A DNA stretch of 64,000 bases from Chitinophaga filiformis (GTDB lineage: Bacteria > Bacteroidota > Bacteroidia > Chitinophagales > Chitinophagaceae), in the NCBI RefSeq assembly GCF_021646545.1, contig NZ_JAKIRP010000003.1:639667-703666 (forward strand), given 5' to 3'. This document shows, piece after piece, positions 17,165-27,085 of this stretch. The notes beneath the pieces are model-generated. The model ran no database searches, had not been told where the DNA came from, and saw only the letters and a list, made by a program, of their open reading frames with translations. Each line of letters starts with the position of its first letter. The first letter of the stretch is position 1. The position numbers and the translations under genes were made by a program.

Positions 17165-17923
17165 TTATCTTAAATTGTTGATCTCTAAATGTCCGCCATC
17201 TACCTTGATCTCTACAGTGTTGAGTAGTTTACCATCTTTTTCCAGCGCTATAAAACATTCGGCCGGTTTGTCTGCTGACACCAGTACTCCTGCTTTGTAA
17301 CCTGCCGGTACAGCCTGAGAAATGGTCCTGTTAGCTCCGCCGAATTCAGCGTAAATATGCACGGAATCTTTAGCTGCCAGCGGTACTACTCTCACAATAA
17401 AGTCTGCGATGATCCTGCCTGACTGTAAGTTCTTCTTATACGTATCTTCCAGTTTCGCTTTTGCAGACACGCTTACTTTTCCTAATCCCATCCTGTTTTC
17501 CGCATATTGCCATACACCTGCGGGAGGCGTTCCTACGTGGTTGATCTGCAGATAGCCCTTGTCGTCCACACTGGCGTGGTAGTAACGGGTAGTACGGTTT
17601 TGCTTCAACACACCAATGTAACAGCTGTTCGGCTTATCCCATACCAAACGGTACAGGTCCTTCTCTTCAACATCTTTCGCCAGTGGCAGTTCAAAGCTTT
17701 TCTCTTTCGTCTGGCCATTCAGTTCAAAAAGGATCTTGATCTCAGTAGTATCGGTCACCGGAAAAGATACACTAACCTTTCCCGCCGCTGCTACCGGTTC
17801 AAAGGCCTCTCCTGCAGAGGAGGTATCTTCTACATCGTTGGATGCCGGTTTTGGACGTGGATCACAGGCAAAGAATAAAGTCGCTGAAAGTAATAATGGC
17901 CAAGCTTTCATGGAATTGTGCAT
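17165..17923 (-). CDS. Hypothetical lipoprotein in the fucose operon
   Basis: A 252-residue protein with a lipoprotein signal (LLLSATLFFAC, lipidated Cys20) and a low-complexity linker (about 21-50). The rest appears to be two similar beta-sandwich repeats, because a segment near 50-140 (VSVSFPVTDTTEIKILFELNG) resembles one near 150-250 (VSVSAKAKLEDTY...IIADFIV) in spacing. I recognise no family. It lies between an SDR and the FAH gene, so it is expected to be co-expressed with fucose genes; sugar binding at the surface is a guess. Confidence 0.7.
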   Translation of the reverse strand: MHNSMKAWPLLLSATLFFACDPRPKPASNDVEDTSSAGEAFEPVAAAGKVSVSFPVTDTTEIKILFELNGQTKEKSFELPLAKDVEEKDLYRLVWDKPNSCYIGVLKQNRTTRYYHASVDDKGYLQINHVGTPPAGVWQYAENRMGLGKVSVSAKAKLEDTYKKNLQSGRIIADFIVRVVPLAAKDSVHIYAEFGGANRTISQAVPAGYKAGVLVSADKPAECFIALEKDGKLLNTVEIKVDGGHLEINNLR

Positions 17924-18002
17924 TGATTTTCGAATGAAGAATTAAGAATGTGAATTACGAATATACCTAATCCCTCATTCGTAATCTGCTTTTCACAAAT
18001 TC

Positions 18003-18785
18003 TTAATTATTCAGTCTGATAAATCCTCCATCCAGCGGATAGTCGCAACCTGTGATGAAACCTGCTTCATCAGCACACAGGAACAATGCCAGGGTGCCCA
18101 CCTCATCCGGTTTTGCCATACGTCCGATCGGTTGTGTTTTGGACAGTTTATCAAACATTTCCTTTTCTTTACCAGGATAGTTCTTCGCAATAAATCCGTC
18201 AACAAAAGGCGTATGCACACGCGCAGGAGACACACAATTACAACGGATGCCATCCTGTATATAGTCTTTCGCTACGGAAAGGGTCATGGTCAGTACCGCA
18301 CCCTTACTCATGGAATAGGCGAACCTGTCGGGAATGCCCACACTGGACGCGATAGACGCTACGTTCAGTATCACGCCGCCTTTTTGTTCCTTCATTTGTT
18401 TTATCACCGCATACATACAATTGTATGTTCCCTTTACATTCACATTATATATCCTGTCCAGATCTTCTTCTGTAGTGGTTTCCAGCTTACCTACATGTGC
18501 GATGCCGGCACAGTTCACCAGGATGTCGATACGGCCTGCCGCCGCAATGATCGCATCCATAGTAGCGGTTACAGATGCCTGCTGTGCTACGTTGCAGCCA
18601 TGTACCTGCGCCTTTCCTCCTGCCGCAGCAATGTCTGCCGCTGTCTGCTTACCTCCGTCCTCATTCAGCTCAAGGATGTGCACATTAGCCCCCTGCGCTG
18701 CAAATACCTTCGCAATTGCCTGTCCTATGCCGCTGCCACCACCGGTGATCACAGCCACTTTGTTGTCTAATCTAAACAGGTTCAT
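18003..18785 (-). CDS. SDR-family 2-keto-3-deoxy-L-fuconate dehydrogenase (probable)
   Basis: A 260-residue short-chain dehydrogenase with TGGGSGIG at 14-21, NCAG at 91-94, and Ser144, Tyr157, Lys161 in place. GCDYPLDGGFIRLNN at the C-terminus is close to the usual substrate-loop end. It is the first gene of the minus-strand fucose operon. With an FAH hydrolase two genes later, the expected role is oxidation of 2-keto-3-deoxy-L-fuconate to the 2,4-diketo acid. It could instead be the fucose dehydrogenase, with the SDR at 14201 doing the later step. Confidence 0.75.
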   Translation of the reverse strand: MNLFRLDNKVAVITGGGSGIGQAIAKVFAAQGANVHILELNEDGGKQTAADIAAAGGKAQVHGCNVAQQASVTATMDAIIAAAGRIDILVNCAGIAHVGKLETTTEEDLDRIYNVNVKGTYNCMYAVIKQMKEQKGGVILNVASIASSVGIPDRFAYSMSKGAVLTMTLSVAKDYIQDGIRCNCVSPARVHTPFVDGFIAKNYPGKEKEMFDKLSKTQPIGRMAKPDEVGTLALFLCADEAGFITGCDYPLDGGFIRLNN

Positions 18786-18799
18786 AATTTGTCTGATTT

Positions 18800-18820
18800 A
18801 AGGGTTCTAAAATAACCCTT
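18800..18820 (-). promoter_or_regulatory. Operator-like inverted repeat before the fucose operon
   Basis: AAGGGTT-ctaaaat-AACCCTT is a perfect 7-bp inverted repeat, 15 bp before the start of the first operon gene. It could bind a dimeric regulator or form a hairpin in the 5' leader. No regulator gene is adjacent. Confidence 0.45.
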
Positions 18821-18900
18821 TTAAGCAGGCAAAAGCTATCCTTTTTTACCAGTAATTTGTACTTTATTACCATATTTATGAATATTTAAATAAAAAAAGG

Positions 18901-19620
18901 TTGAAAATCAATTACCGGACTTTCCGAAAGACAGCTGTTTTGCTCTTATATGTCATATTGACAAACAATATTTACTCAGCTTCTGCTCAAAAGATACCGC
19001 CGAACAAATACGGCCTGCCGGTGGTAAATACCGTCGGCCTGTATAAGGAACTGGTATCTGCCGACAGCAACCAGGCATTCGTCAATATCATGACCTATAT
19101 TCCGGGTATCCGCAAGGATATCCGCTATGCTACCGCCGACAATTTCACGCATAAGGTATTGTACCCCTACCCCGCTGTGTACCTGCGTTTGCCCGCCGCC
19201 AAAGCCTTGAAGGCCGTACAGCAGGAACTGAATAAGAAAGGACTGGGATTGCTGGTATTTGATGGCTACCGGCCTTATAGTGTTACAGAGATGATGTGGG
19301 AGATCGTACCGGACGACCGCTATGCGGCAGACCCGCATGTGGGTTCAGGACATAACCGCGGTGTAGCAGTCGACCTGACCATTGTGGACCTGCGTACCGG
19401 TAAACCGGTCCTTATGCCGACAGGTTATGACGACTTTACCGTAAAAGCACATCATGATTATGCAGAACCCGATAGCACAATTGCGGCCAACAGGGCACTA
19501 TTACGCAGTACAATGGAGCGATATGGTTTCGTGCCGCTACCTACAGAATGGTGGCACTATTATCTGAAAGAGCACAAGCAATACCCTCTGATGAATATTG
19601 CTTTCAAAGACATCAAATAG
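18901..19620 (+). CDS. D-alanyl-D-alanine dipeptidase (VanX/DdpX family)
   Basis: A 239-residue exported zinc peptidase of family M15D. It has a signal peptide (about 1-29, ending YSASAQ), Arg124 in DGYRP, the zinc motif GSGHNRGVAVD (His151, Asp158) and EWWHY (Glu216, His219), all VanX active-site residues. It should cleave D-Ala-D-Ala in the periplasm, usually for cell-wall recycling in Gram-negative bacteria; no vanH or vanA homologue is nearby, so glycopeptide resistance is not implied. The start must be TTG at 18901: no in-frame ATG lies upstream and the next one is past the signal peptide. Confidence 0.88.
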   Translation: MKINYRTFRKTAVLLLYVILTNNIYSASAQKIPPNKYGLPVVNTVGLYKELVSADSNQAFVNIMTYIPGIRKDIRYATADNFTHKVLYPYPAVYLRLPAAKALKAVQQELNKKGLGLLVFDGYRPYSVTEMMWEIVPDDRYAADPHVGSGHNRGVAVDLTIVDLRTGKPVLMPTGYDDFTVKAHHDYAEPDSTIAANRALLRSTMERYGFVPLPTEWWHYYLKEHKQYPLMNIAFKDIK

Positions 19621-19689
19621 AAAAAGGAAATAAAGACAAATGGACCTCCGGAGAGTCGCCTAAATGAATTCCTGACTAATCTTATATCC

Positions 19690-19735
19690 GAATGAAAAAA
19701 GCCTGCATCAAATGTGATACAGGCTTTTTTCATTC
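19690..19735. terminator. Bidirectional terminator between the dipeptidase gene and leuA
   Basis: A 21-bp stem with one mismatch (AAAAAAGCCTG core, complementary CAGGCTTTTTT) around the loop AATG. A-runs on one side and T-runs on the other let it stop transcription from both convergent genes. Confidence 0.9.
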
Positions 19736-19748
19736 ATATCAATGTTGC

Positions 19749-21257
19749 TTAGAAGATCTTGTTCAGTGCATCCACATAGGCATGCATAGAAGCGTTCACA
19801 ATGTCGGTAGAATAACCATAGCCATAATAAGCCTGGCCATTGTGTTTCACGCGCATATTCACTTTACTCACATCTTTACTACCACCACGCATAGACTGGA
19901 TATTGAATTCGTCGATATCTATCTGGTCTTTGATGATCTCATGAATAGCATTGATAGCGGCATCTACAGGACCATTACCTGCGGAGCTGGCCTCTTTCTC
20001 TTCACCGTTGATCTTCAGTTTCACAGTTGCCATCGGGCGCAGCGGATCTCCGCATACTACCTGCAGCAATGTTACCTTGATCGCTTTATCATCATAGTTC
20101 TTATCGTCGCCATCGCCCATCAGTTCCTGCAGATCAGCATCGTTGATCTCTTTCTTCTGATCGGCCATGATGAGGAAGCGTTGATATACTTCATCCAGGT
20201 TTATCTTATCCATCTTATAACCCAGGCGCTCCAGGTGATGTTTCAATGCGTGACGGCCACTGCGTGCAGTCAGAATGATCGCATTGGATGAGATACCTAC
20301 ATCCTCCGGATTCAGGATCTCGTAATTTTCGCGGTGTTTCAGCACGCCATCCTGGTGAATACCGGAGCTGTGTGCAAAAGCATTACGGCCGATGATCGCC
20401 TTGTTAGGCTGTACAGGCATACGCATCATGGTCTCCACCATGGTGCTGATACCATAGATACGTTTTGAGTTGATACCTGTGTGATAACCCAGTGCATGGT
20501 GGGTTTTCAGGATCATGGCCACTTCTTCCAGAGAAGTATTACCAGCACGTTCACCGATACCGTTGATGGTACATTCCACCTGACGTGCGCCGTTCATAAC
20601 ACCCGCAATGGTATTGGCAGTAGCCAGCCCCAGGTCATTATGGCAATGCACAGAGATGATGGCTTTGTCAATGTTTGATACATTGTCCATCAGGTATTTG
20701 ATCTTAGCGCCATACTGGTCAGGCAGGCAGTAACCATTCGTATCAGGAATGTTCACCACTGTAGCACCTGCAGCAATCACTGCTTCGATCATTTTTGCCA
20801 GGTATTCATTGTCGGCACGGCCTGCATCTTCTGCATAGAATTCAATATCGTCCACATACTTGCGGGCATACTTCACAGCGTCTACGGCACGTTTCAGGAT
20901 ATCTTCGCGGGTGCTGTTGAATTTATATTTGATATGCATATCGGAAGCACCGATACCTGTATGGATACGCTTACGTTTAGCAAAACGGAGGGCTTCTGCT
21001 GCTGCATCAATATCCATGGTATTGGCACGGGTCAGCGCGCAGATAACCGGCTCGCTTACCGCTTTGGATATTTCAACCACGCTTTGGAAATCGCCGGGAC
21101 TGGAGATAGGGAACCCGGCTTCAATAACATCTACTCCCAGCGCTTCCAGTTCTTTAGCTACCTCGATCTTTTCAACAGTTGTAAGCTGGCATCCAGGCAC
21201 CTGTTCACCGTCACGGAGGGTAGTATCGAAGACGTATACACGATTTTTATCGCTCAT
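19749..21257 (-). CDS. leuA: 2-isopropylmalate synthase
   Basis: A 502-residue enzyme joining acetyl-CoA and 2-oxoisovalerate, the first committed step of leucine synthesis. The TIM barrel starts [19 protein letters not shown] with the catalytic Arg and Asp, and contains the metal site [12 protein letters not shown] and the [13 protein letters not shown] signature; the C-terminal third is the LeuA regulatory dimerisation domain for leucine feedback. It is the last gene of the leuC-MT-leuD-leuB-leuA operon and ends at a strong terminator. Length is typical of bacterial LeuA type 1. Confidence 0.96.
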   Translation of the reverse strand: MSDKNRVYVFDTTLRDGEQVPGCQLTTVEKIEVAKELEALGVDVIEAGFPISSPGDFQSVVEISKAVSEPVICALTRANTMDIDAAAEALRFAKRKRIHTGIGASDMHIKYKFNSTREDILKRAVDAVKYARKYVDDIEFYAEDAGRADNEYLAKMIEAVIAAGATVVNIPDTNGYCLPDQYGAKIKYLMDNVSNIDKAIISVHCHNDLGLATANTIAGVMNGARQVECTINGIGERAGNTSLEEVAMILKTHHALGYHTGINSKRIYGISTMVETMMRMPVQPNKAIIGRNAFAHSSGIHQDGVLKHRENYEILNPEDVGISSNAIILTARSGRHALKHHLERLGYKMDKINLDEVYQRFLIMADQKKEINDADLQELMGDGDDKNYDDKAIKVTLLQVVCGDPLRPMATVKLKINGEEKEASSAGNGPVDAAINAIHEIIKDQIDIDEFNIQSMRGGSKDVSKVNMRVKHNGQAYYGYGYSTDIVNASMHAYVDALNKIF

Positions 21258-21314
21258 CTTAAATTAATTGTGTTATTGGATAATTTACTTTAGTTGGCAA
21301 TTGTGTTGGCAGAA

Positions 21315-22394
21315 TTAATTCAGGTTCTCCAGCACTTTTGCACCCATTGCGTCTGTACCCATCACGAAGTGATTTTCCGTATGCTTGTTGGCAATATCCA
21401 TGGTACGGAAGCCTTGTTTCAATGTTGCTTCTACTGCTTTGATCACACGCAGTGATTCTGTTTTCAGTCCGAAGGAAATATCCAGCATCAGTGCAGCAGA
21501 CAGGATAGAGGCCAGCGGGTTGGCAATACCTTTACCTGCAATGTCATGCGCGGAACCATGGATAGGCTCATAGAAACCTGTACTATCGCCTACAGATGCA
21601 GACGCCAGCATCCCCATGGAACCAGCGATCTGTGAAGCCTCGTCGGTCAGGATGTCGCCAAACAGGTTTGCTGTCAGCACCACATCAAAACGTTTAGGAT
21701 CTTTCACCAGCTGCATAGCAGCGTTATCGATGAACATGTGTTCTGTTTCCACATCAGGATATTCCTTCGCGAGTTCCTGTACAACCTCGCGCCACAGGCG
21801 GCTGGCTTCCAGTACATTCGCTTTATCTACTGAGCACAGCTTTTTACGGCGGCTGCGGGCAGCTTCATATGCTTTACGGGCAATACGTTCTACTTCATAA
21901 CGATGATAGATCATCAGGTCAGAAGCAGTGTTACGATCTTCCGAACGTTTCTTTTCACCGAAGTACACATCACCGGTCAGCTCACGGAAGAACAGGATAT
22001 CCGCTCCGCGCAGTATTTCCGGCTTAATGCTGGATGCTTCCAGCAGTTCATCAAACAACTTAATAGGCCGCAGATTGGCATATAAACCGAGCTCCTTGCG
22101 GATCTTCAGCAATCCCTGCTCAGGGCGTACCTTCAGTGTAGGGTCATTGTCATATTTGGCATGACCAATGGCACCAAAGAGGATCGCATCACTTTTGCGG
22201 GCTTTGTCCAGTGTTTCGTCAGGCAGCGGATTACCGGTAGCTTCGATTGCAACATGCCCCATTATGCCTTCTTCAAAAACGAAGTTGTGCTTGTAATTTA
22301 CAGCAATTGTTTCCAGTACTTTTTGACCCCAGGCAGTTACCTCCTGTCCGATACCATCACCGGGAATTACCAGTATCTTTTTGTCTACGCCCAT
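21315..22394 (-). CDS. leuB: 3-isopropylmalate dehydrogenase
   Basis: A 359-residue NAD-dependent dehydrogenase that oxidises and decarboxylates 3-isopropylmalate. Typical features are VIPGDGIGQEV at the N-terminus, RPEQGLLKIRKELGLYANLRP (substrate-binding arginines), FFRELTGDVYFGEKKR, the metal-binding Asp segment LTANLFGDILTDEAS and EPIHGSAHDIAGKGIANP. It lies 57 bp upstream of leuA and 98 bp downstream of leuD. Confidence 0.96.
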   Translation of the reverse strand: MGVDKKILVIPGDGIGQEVTAWGQKVLETIAVNYKHNFVFEEGIMGHVAIEATGNPLPDETLDKARKSDAILFGAIGHAKYDNDPTLKVRPEQGLLKIRKELGLYANLRPIKLFDELLEASSIKPEILRGADILFFRELTGDVYFGEKKRSEDRNTASDLMIYHRYEVERIARKAYEAARSRRKKLCSVDKANVLEASRLWREVVQELAKEYPDVETEHMFIDNAAMQLVKDPKRFDVVLTANLFGDILTDEASQIAGSMGMLASASVGDSTGFYEPIHGSAHDIAGKGIANPLASILSAALMLDISFGLKTESLRVIKAVEATLKQGFRTMDIANKHTENHFVMGTDAMGAKVLENLN

Positions 22395-22492
22395 TTAGTT
22401 TACAGTTGATTAGAATTGATGTTTACTTCATTGCATACCACAGCGGTCTGCCGTTCCTTAGAAAAGTACGGCGAAACTGCTGAAGTAAAATG

Positions 22493-23092
22493 TTAAAAAT
22501 TAAACTCACGGCTGGCTTCGTAAGATTCAATCTCCTTACGAAGGCTCAACAGGTAGTCAATATCATCGTAGCCATTGATCAGGCATGTTTTTTTGTAAGG
22601 ATTGATATCGAAACGTGTTTCTTCACCGGTAGCAACGATCTTCAGCGTCTGCTTTTCCAGGTCTACTTCGAGTTTGGCAGCAGGATCTTTTTCGATAGCG
22701 CTGAAAATCTTGTCCAGGAACTCGTCGGTCACCTGGATAGGCAGGATAAAGTTGTTCAGTGCATTGTTCTTGAAGATGTCAGCAAAGAAACTGCTGATCA
22801 CTACTTTGAAACCATAGTCGGCGATAGCCCAGGCTGCATGCTCGCGTGAGGAACCACAACCAAAGTTCTTACCTGCTACCAGGATCTCGCCTTTGTAGAT
22901 AGGATTGTTCAGCACGAAGTCCTTCTTAGGTGCATCGTTGCTTTCGTAACGCCAGTCACGGAAGAGATTTTCTCCAAAGCCTTCCCTTGTTGTTGCTTTC
23001 AGGAAGCGGGCAGGGATGATCTGATCAGTATCAATATTTTCTATCGCAATAGGAACTGCGGTGGAAACCAGATGTTGAAAATTCTTACTCAT
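22493..23092 (-). CDS. leuD: 3-isopropylmalate dehydratase small subunit
   Basis: A 199-residue subunit that carries part of the substrate-binding site of isopropylmalate isomerase. It contains [28 protein letters not shown] and [12 protein letters not shown], all LeuD hallmarks. It pairs with LeuC encoded at 23902-25299, but the two genes are separated by a methyltransferase gene, which is unusual because leuC and leuD normally touch. Confidence 0.96.
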   Translation of the reverse strand: MSKNFQHLVSTAVPIAIENIDTDQIIPARFLKATTREGFGENLFRDWRYESNDAPKKDFVLNNPIYKGEILVAGKNFGCGSSREHAAWAIADYGFKVVISSFFADIFKNNALNNFILPIQVTDEFLDKIFSAIEKDPAAKLEVDLEKQTLKIVATGEETRFDINPYKKTCLINGYDDIDYLLSLRKEIESYEASREFNF

Positions 23093-23131
23093 TATTTAAC
23101 AGCCTTCGGAGAAGGTCTTTCATTTTACAAG

Positions 23132-23890
23132 TTAAAGATCCGAATTAATTTTTTCTGCTTTTACACGTAAGCGTCTGTACATCGCATACCATTTACCGTT
23201 GCGGAAATTGGTAGCGCGCAAGGCTTCCTGTGCATCCTGCAGGACAGGCAACCTATCCTTTTCGGGTACCTGTTCAAGGAAGTGTGCACCAAACATCTGC
23301 AGCCATTCCACGATAGCGTTATCTGGGTCTGCCAGTTCAGTTTCACGGTCAAAGAAAAGTACCTGGTTCACGCGGAATCCATATTCTTCCAGCAGGGACG
23401 TATACTCTCCCACGGAAGGAAAATACCAAAGCGGCTTGTAGCTGTACCCCCTGTTGTGCAAGGCTTTCTCCAGTGCTCCGGTAATATCGTCCACATTGCC
23501 TTTACCACCCATTTCCAGTACCAGTCGCCCTCCCGGCTTCAGGTGCTGCCAGATGCGGTCCAGCGCTTTTTCCTGCTGGCGTATCCAGTGCAGGGTAGCG
23601 TTTGTAAAAACTGCATCGAAGGTTTCAGGCAGGGAGAAGTTAGTAGCATCTCCCACTTTGAAAGTAATATCCGGGTAATGCTCCTGCGCACTGGCGATCA
23701 TAGATGCCGAGGCGTCCATTCCCGTTACCTTTGCGCCGGAAGCTGCTATCTGGGAAGTCAGCTCGCCGGTACCACAACCCAGGTCGAGGATAGTCTCCCC
23801 TTCCTTTGGCTGCAGCCATTCGATCAGGTTATTGCCATGTTCGAATACAAAAGCGTGCTTTTCCTTATATAATTCTGCGTTCCAGGACAT
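23132..23890 (-). CDS. Tam-like class I SAM methyltransferase inside the leucine operon
   Basis: A 252-residue methyltransferase. Motif I is LDLGCGTGE (35-43), followed by TGMDASASMI and the phrase VFTNATLHWI (about 93-102), which is also typical of trans-aconitate methyltransferase (Tam). Tam and its yeast counterpart Tmt1 methylate tricarboxylic or isopropylmalate-type acids. It lies 11 bp after leuC and 39 bp before leuD, so it is certainly co-transcribed. A role in methylating an acid of leucine synthesis, or repairing an off-pathway isomer, is an inference. A generic methyltransferase with an unrelated substrate cannot be excluded. Confidence 0.8.
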   Translation of the reverse strand: MSWNAELYKEKHAFVFEHGNNLIEWLQPKEGETILDLGCGTGELTSQIAASGAKVTGMDASASMIASAQEHYPDITFKVGDATNFSLPETFDAVFTNATLHWIRQQEKALDRIWQHLKPGGRLVLEMGGKGNVDDITGALEKALHNRGYSYKPLWYFPSVGEYTSLLEEYGFRVNQVLFFDRETELADPDNAIVEWLQMFGAHFLEQVPEKDRLPVLQDAQEALRATNFRNGKWYAMYRRLRVKAEKINSDL

Positions 23891-23901
23891 TTTTCAGTTG
23901 A

Positions 23902-25299
23902 TTATACCAGTTCTCTTACATCTGTTACTTTACCGGTAATGGCTGCTGCTGCTGCTGACAGCGGGCTTGCCAGGAAGGTGCGGGCATTAGGTCCCTGACG
24001 GCCTTCAAAGTTACGGTTGGAAGTAGAGATACAATACATACCTGCAGGCACCTTATCTTCGTTCATACCCAGGCAGGCAGAGCAGCCTGGTTGACGTAAG
24101 TTGAAGCCGGCTTCTTCAAATATTTTATCGATACCTTCTTTCTTCGCCTGTGCTTCCACCTGTTTGGAACCCGGCACGATCCATACCACCACGTCTTCCG
24201 CCTTTTTCTTTCCTTTCACAAAGTCGGCCACCATACGGAGGTCTTCAATGCGGGAGTTGGTACAGCTACCGATAAACACATAATCCACCTTTTTACCCAG
24301 CAGTTCGCTGCCTGGTTCGAGGCCCATATAGTCGAGGGACTTTTTGAAGGATGGTTTTTCCTTTTCTTCCAGGCTTTCCAGTGTAGGAATGTGCTGGGTT
24401 ACACCTATACCCATACCAGGGTTGGTACCGTAGGTGATCATTGGTTCGATATCAGCCGCGTCAAAGGTCAGCACTTCGTCGAAGGTAGCATCTGCATCTG
24501 TGTACAGTGTTTTCCAGTAAGCCAGCGCCTTATCCCAGTCTGCACCTTTAGGGGCAAACTCACGGCCTTTGATATATTCGAAAGTAGTTTCGTCAGGAGC
24601 GATCAGACCACCACGGGCACCCATTTCGATGCTCATGTTACAGATCGTCATACGGGCTTCCATGCTCAGGCTGCGGATAGCCTCACCGGCATATTCCACA
24701 AAGTAGCCGGTAGCACCGGAAGCGGATATTTTAGAGATGATGTACAGGATGATATCCTTGGACACCACACCTTTCTTCAGTTTACCGTTCACCTCGATCT
24801 TCATGCGTTTCGGACGGTATTGCAGGATACACTGGGTAGCCAGCACCTGTTCTACCTCGGATGTACCGATACCGAAGGCAATTGCGCCAAAAGCGCCGTG
24901 TGTACTGGTATGGCTGTCGCCACACACGATGGTCATTCCCGGCAGGGTAATACCCAGTTCCGGCCCGATCACGTGTACGATACCCTGGTAAGGGTGCCCC
25001 AGGCCGTACAGTTCCACTCCAAATTCTTTAGTATTGGTGGTCAGCATTTCTACCTGTTTGCGGCTCAGGGCCTCTTTAATAGGCAGGTGCTGATCGATGG
25101 TAGGCACATTATGGTCTGCCGTAGCCCTGGTTTTAGCAGTACGGAAAACCGGTATCCCCCTTTTGCGCAGTCCGTCAAAAGCCTGCGGACTGGTCACTTC
25201 GTGAATAAAATGCGTGTTGATGTATACTGCATCCGGAAAGCCGGGCTTGCTAACCACCACGTGGCTGTCCCAGATCTTGTCAAATAATGTTTTTCCCAT
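23902..25299 (-). CDS. leuC: 3-isopropylmalate dehydratase large subunit
   Basis: A 465-residue aconitase-family subunit that isomerises 2- to 3-isopropylmalate with LeuD. The 4Fe-4S ligands are visible as the Cys in [13 protein letters not shown] and the two in [21 protein letters not shown] and [20 protein letters not shown] are substrate-site motifs. It is the first gene of the leucine operon and has a candidate promoter at 25398-25405. Length is typical. Confidence 0.96.
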   Translation of the reverse strand: MGKTLFDKIWDSHVVVSKPGFPDAVYINTHFIHEVTSPQAFDGLRKRGIPVFRTAKTRATADHNVPTIDQHLPIKEALSRKQVEMLTTNTKEFGVELYGLGHPYQGIVHVIGPELGITLPGMTIVCGDSHTSTHGAFGAIAFGIGTSEVEQVLATQCILQYRPKRMKIEVNGKLKKGVVSKDIILYIISKISASGATGYFVEYAGEAIRSLSMEARMTICNMSIEMGARGGLIAPDETTFEYIKGREFAPKGADWDKALAYWKTLYTDADATFDEVLTFDAADIEPMITYGTNPGMGIGVTQHIPTLESLEEKEKPSFKKSLDYMGLEPGSELLGKKVDYVFIGSCTNSRIEDLRMVADFVKGKKKAEDVVVWIVPGSKQVEAQAKKEGIDKIFEEAGFNLRQPGCSACLGMNEDKVPAGMYCISTSNRNFEGRQGPNARTFLASPLSAAAAAITGKVTDVRELV

Positions 25300-25397
25300 C
25301 CGTAATTTTACATTTTGAAACGCCTTGTGTTAAGATCTTCAAGACACTGACACCGGCGAAATTGATAATTTTATGCTTCCTAGTTTGTTTGTACCTT

Positions 25398-25405
25398 CAA
25401 AGCTA
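25398..25405 (-). promoter_or_regulatory. Candidate -7 promoter box for the leucine operon
   Basis: On the minus strand TAGCTTTG matches TAnnTTTG exactly, about 100 bp before leuC. The -33 element is not clear. The intervening leader shows no leucine-rich small ORF that I could recognise. Confidence 0.35.
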
Positions 25406-25431
25406 ATAGTCAATGTTAATTACCACATAGC

Positions 25432-25439
25432 TAAATTTG
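25432..25439 (+). promoter_or_regulatory. Candidate -7 promoter box for the divergent gene
   Basis: TAAATTTG matches TAnnTTTG exactly, 78 bp before the ATG at 25517. Together with the box at 25398-25405 it suggests divergent promoters sharing about 30 bp. Confidence 0.35.
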
Positions 25440-25516
25440 ACTTAATTACGATATATAACTACGCCTGACATCGATTATTATTTTGATTGTCAGTGAATTA
25501 TAACACATTATTAACG

Positions 25517-27070
25517 ATGTCCAACAACCAGCACGACGCCCTCTTTATATTAATTAAAACACTCACAAAAGCTGAAAAGCGCAATTTTCAACTTGCTTTT
25601 AATAAAAATAACACTAAGGAGGACGTTCTCTTCATTCAACTTTTCAATACCCTGGACAAGTTAAAGGAGTATGATGAGGAGCTGATTCTCAAGAAGATAC
25701 CCGCAATCAAAAAACAGCAGCTCAGCAATGTTAAGGCCCATCTTTATAAACAGCTGCTTACCAGCCTCCGCCTGTTGTACAAGCAGAAAGATCCACTGAT
25801 AGACCTGCGGGAGCAGCTGGACTATGCCCGGGTCTTGTACAGTAAAGGGCTTTATAACCAGAGCCTTAAGATCCTTTCCCGGGCAAAAGCGATGGCAATT
25901 GAGCAGGAAGAGGTCATGCTAAGCTATGAAATTATAGAATTTGAGAAACAGATCGAGAGCCGGCACATTACCCGCAGCCTGGAGAACCGGGCTGATGAAC
26001 TGAGCGCAGAATCGCGCCAGATAGAGCACCGGCTCAGCAATATCAGCCGGCTTTCCACCCTGTCCCTCCGCATGTACGGCCTGTACCTGAAACTGGGTCA
26101 CGCCAGGGACAAAAAAGACGCCGACATGGTAAAGATGTTCTTCGAACAGGAATTGCCGGCCAACTGTGGTACGGATATGAGTTTCTATGAGAAGATCCAC
26201 CTCTACCAGGCCTATAGCTGGTATTACTACATCCTCCAGGACTTTGTCATGTTCTACCGCTATACCCAGAAATGGGTGGACCTGTTCAAGGAATACCCTT
26301 CCCTGCAGCGGACCGATGTGGAACTGTATATCAAGGCTATGCACAACCTGCTGACCGCCCATTTCTATACCATGAACCATGAAAAGTTCATGCGCGACCT
26401 GGACCAGCTTGAAACCTTCATCGCCGAAAACCAGGAGAGCTTCAACGAGAATACCAAGACCTCGGCTTTTGTGTACGTATATACGGCACGCATTAACCAT
26501 TACTTCCTCGAAGGGACTTTCAGTGAGGGATTATCCCTCGTGCCACAGCTGGAAACGGAGATAGCCGAGCATCAGCTGAAGGTAGACCAGCACAGGGTGC
26601 TCCTCTTCTACTACAAGATAGCGTGTCTGTATTTCGGCAGCGGAGACAATAACAAGGCGATCGATTATCTGAACAAGATAATTCACCTGCGGATAGGCAA
26701 TCTGCGCGCTGATATTCAATGTTTTGCACGCATTCTCCACCTTATAGCCCATTATGAGCTGGAAAACTACAGCCTGGTGGAATACCTGATCAAATCAGTT
26801 TACCACTTCATTGCCAAGAACAAAGACCTTGGCCAGATGATGGAGGAGATCCTGAAATTCTTACGGCGAAATATCTATGCGCATCCCAAAGCCCTGCGCA
26901 GCGCCTTTGCTGACCTGAAAGAAAGGCTGGTGCAATTGTCACAAAATCCTTATGAGAGGCGATCCTTCCTGTATCTGGATATCATTTCCTGGCTGGAAAG
27001 TAAGATAGAGGGAATACCGGTGCAGGAGATCATTCACCGGAAATTTGTGCGGAAAGAGAAGAGGATATAA
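25517..27070 (+). CDS. Large alpha-helical (TPR-like) protein of unknown function
   Basis: A 517-residue protein with no signal or membrane helix. I chose the ATG at 25517 (MSNNQHDALFILIKTLTKAE) over an in-frame TTG 30 bp upstream. It is almost wholly alpha-helical with recurring helix-turn-helix units rich in Tyr, Leu and Lys, as in tetratricopeptide solenoids (for example IACLYFGSGDNNKAIDYLNK near 385). The N-terminal 70 residues (LTKAEKRNF, VKAHLYKQLLTSLRLLYKQ) recur in proteins of this kind in Bacteroidota. Such scaffolds bind partner proteins; the role is unknown. It is divergent from the leucine operon. Confidence 0.8.
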   Translation: MSNNQHDALFILIKTLTKAEKRNFQLAFNKNNTKEDVLFIQLFNTLDKLKEYDEELILKKIPAIKKQQLSNVKAHLYKQLLTSLRLLYKQKDPLIDLREQLDYARVLYSKGLYNQSLKILSRAKAMAIEQEEVMLSYEIIEFEKQIESRHITRSLENRADELSAESRQIEHRLSNISRLSTLSLRMYGLYLKLGHARDKKDADMVKMFFEQELPANCGTDMSFYEKIHLYQAYSWYYYILQDFVMFYRYTQKWVDLFKEYPSLQRTDVELYIKAMHNLLTAHFYTMNHEKFMRDLDQLETFIAENQESFNENTKTSAFVYVYTARINHYFLEGTFSEGLSLVPQLETEIAEHQLKVDQHRVLLFYYKIACLYFGSGDNNKAIDYLNKIIHLRIGNLRADIQCFARILHLIAHYELENYSLVEYLIKSVYHFIAKNKDLGQMMEEILKFLRRNIYAHPKALRSAFADLKERLVQLSQNPYERRSFLYLDIISWLESKIEGIPVQEIIHRKFVRKEKRI

Positions 27071-27085
27071 CTTCGTTCAGCTGTC

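Noticed and set aside
18901..19620. Glycopeptide resistance gene (vanX)
   Set aside because: Only the dipeptidase is present, without vanH, vanA or vanRS; a cell-wall turnover enzyme is more likely.
25300..25516. Leucine attenuator leader peptide before leuC
   Set aside because: No short ORF with a run of leucine codons next to a terminator pair could be recognised.
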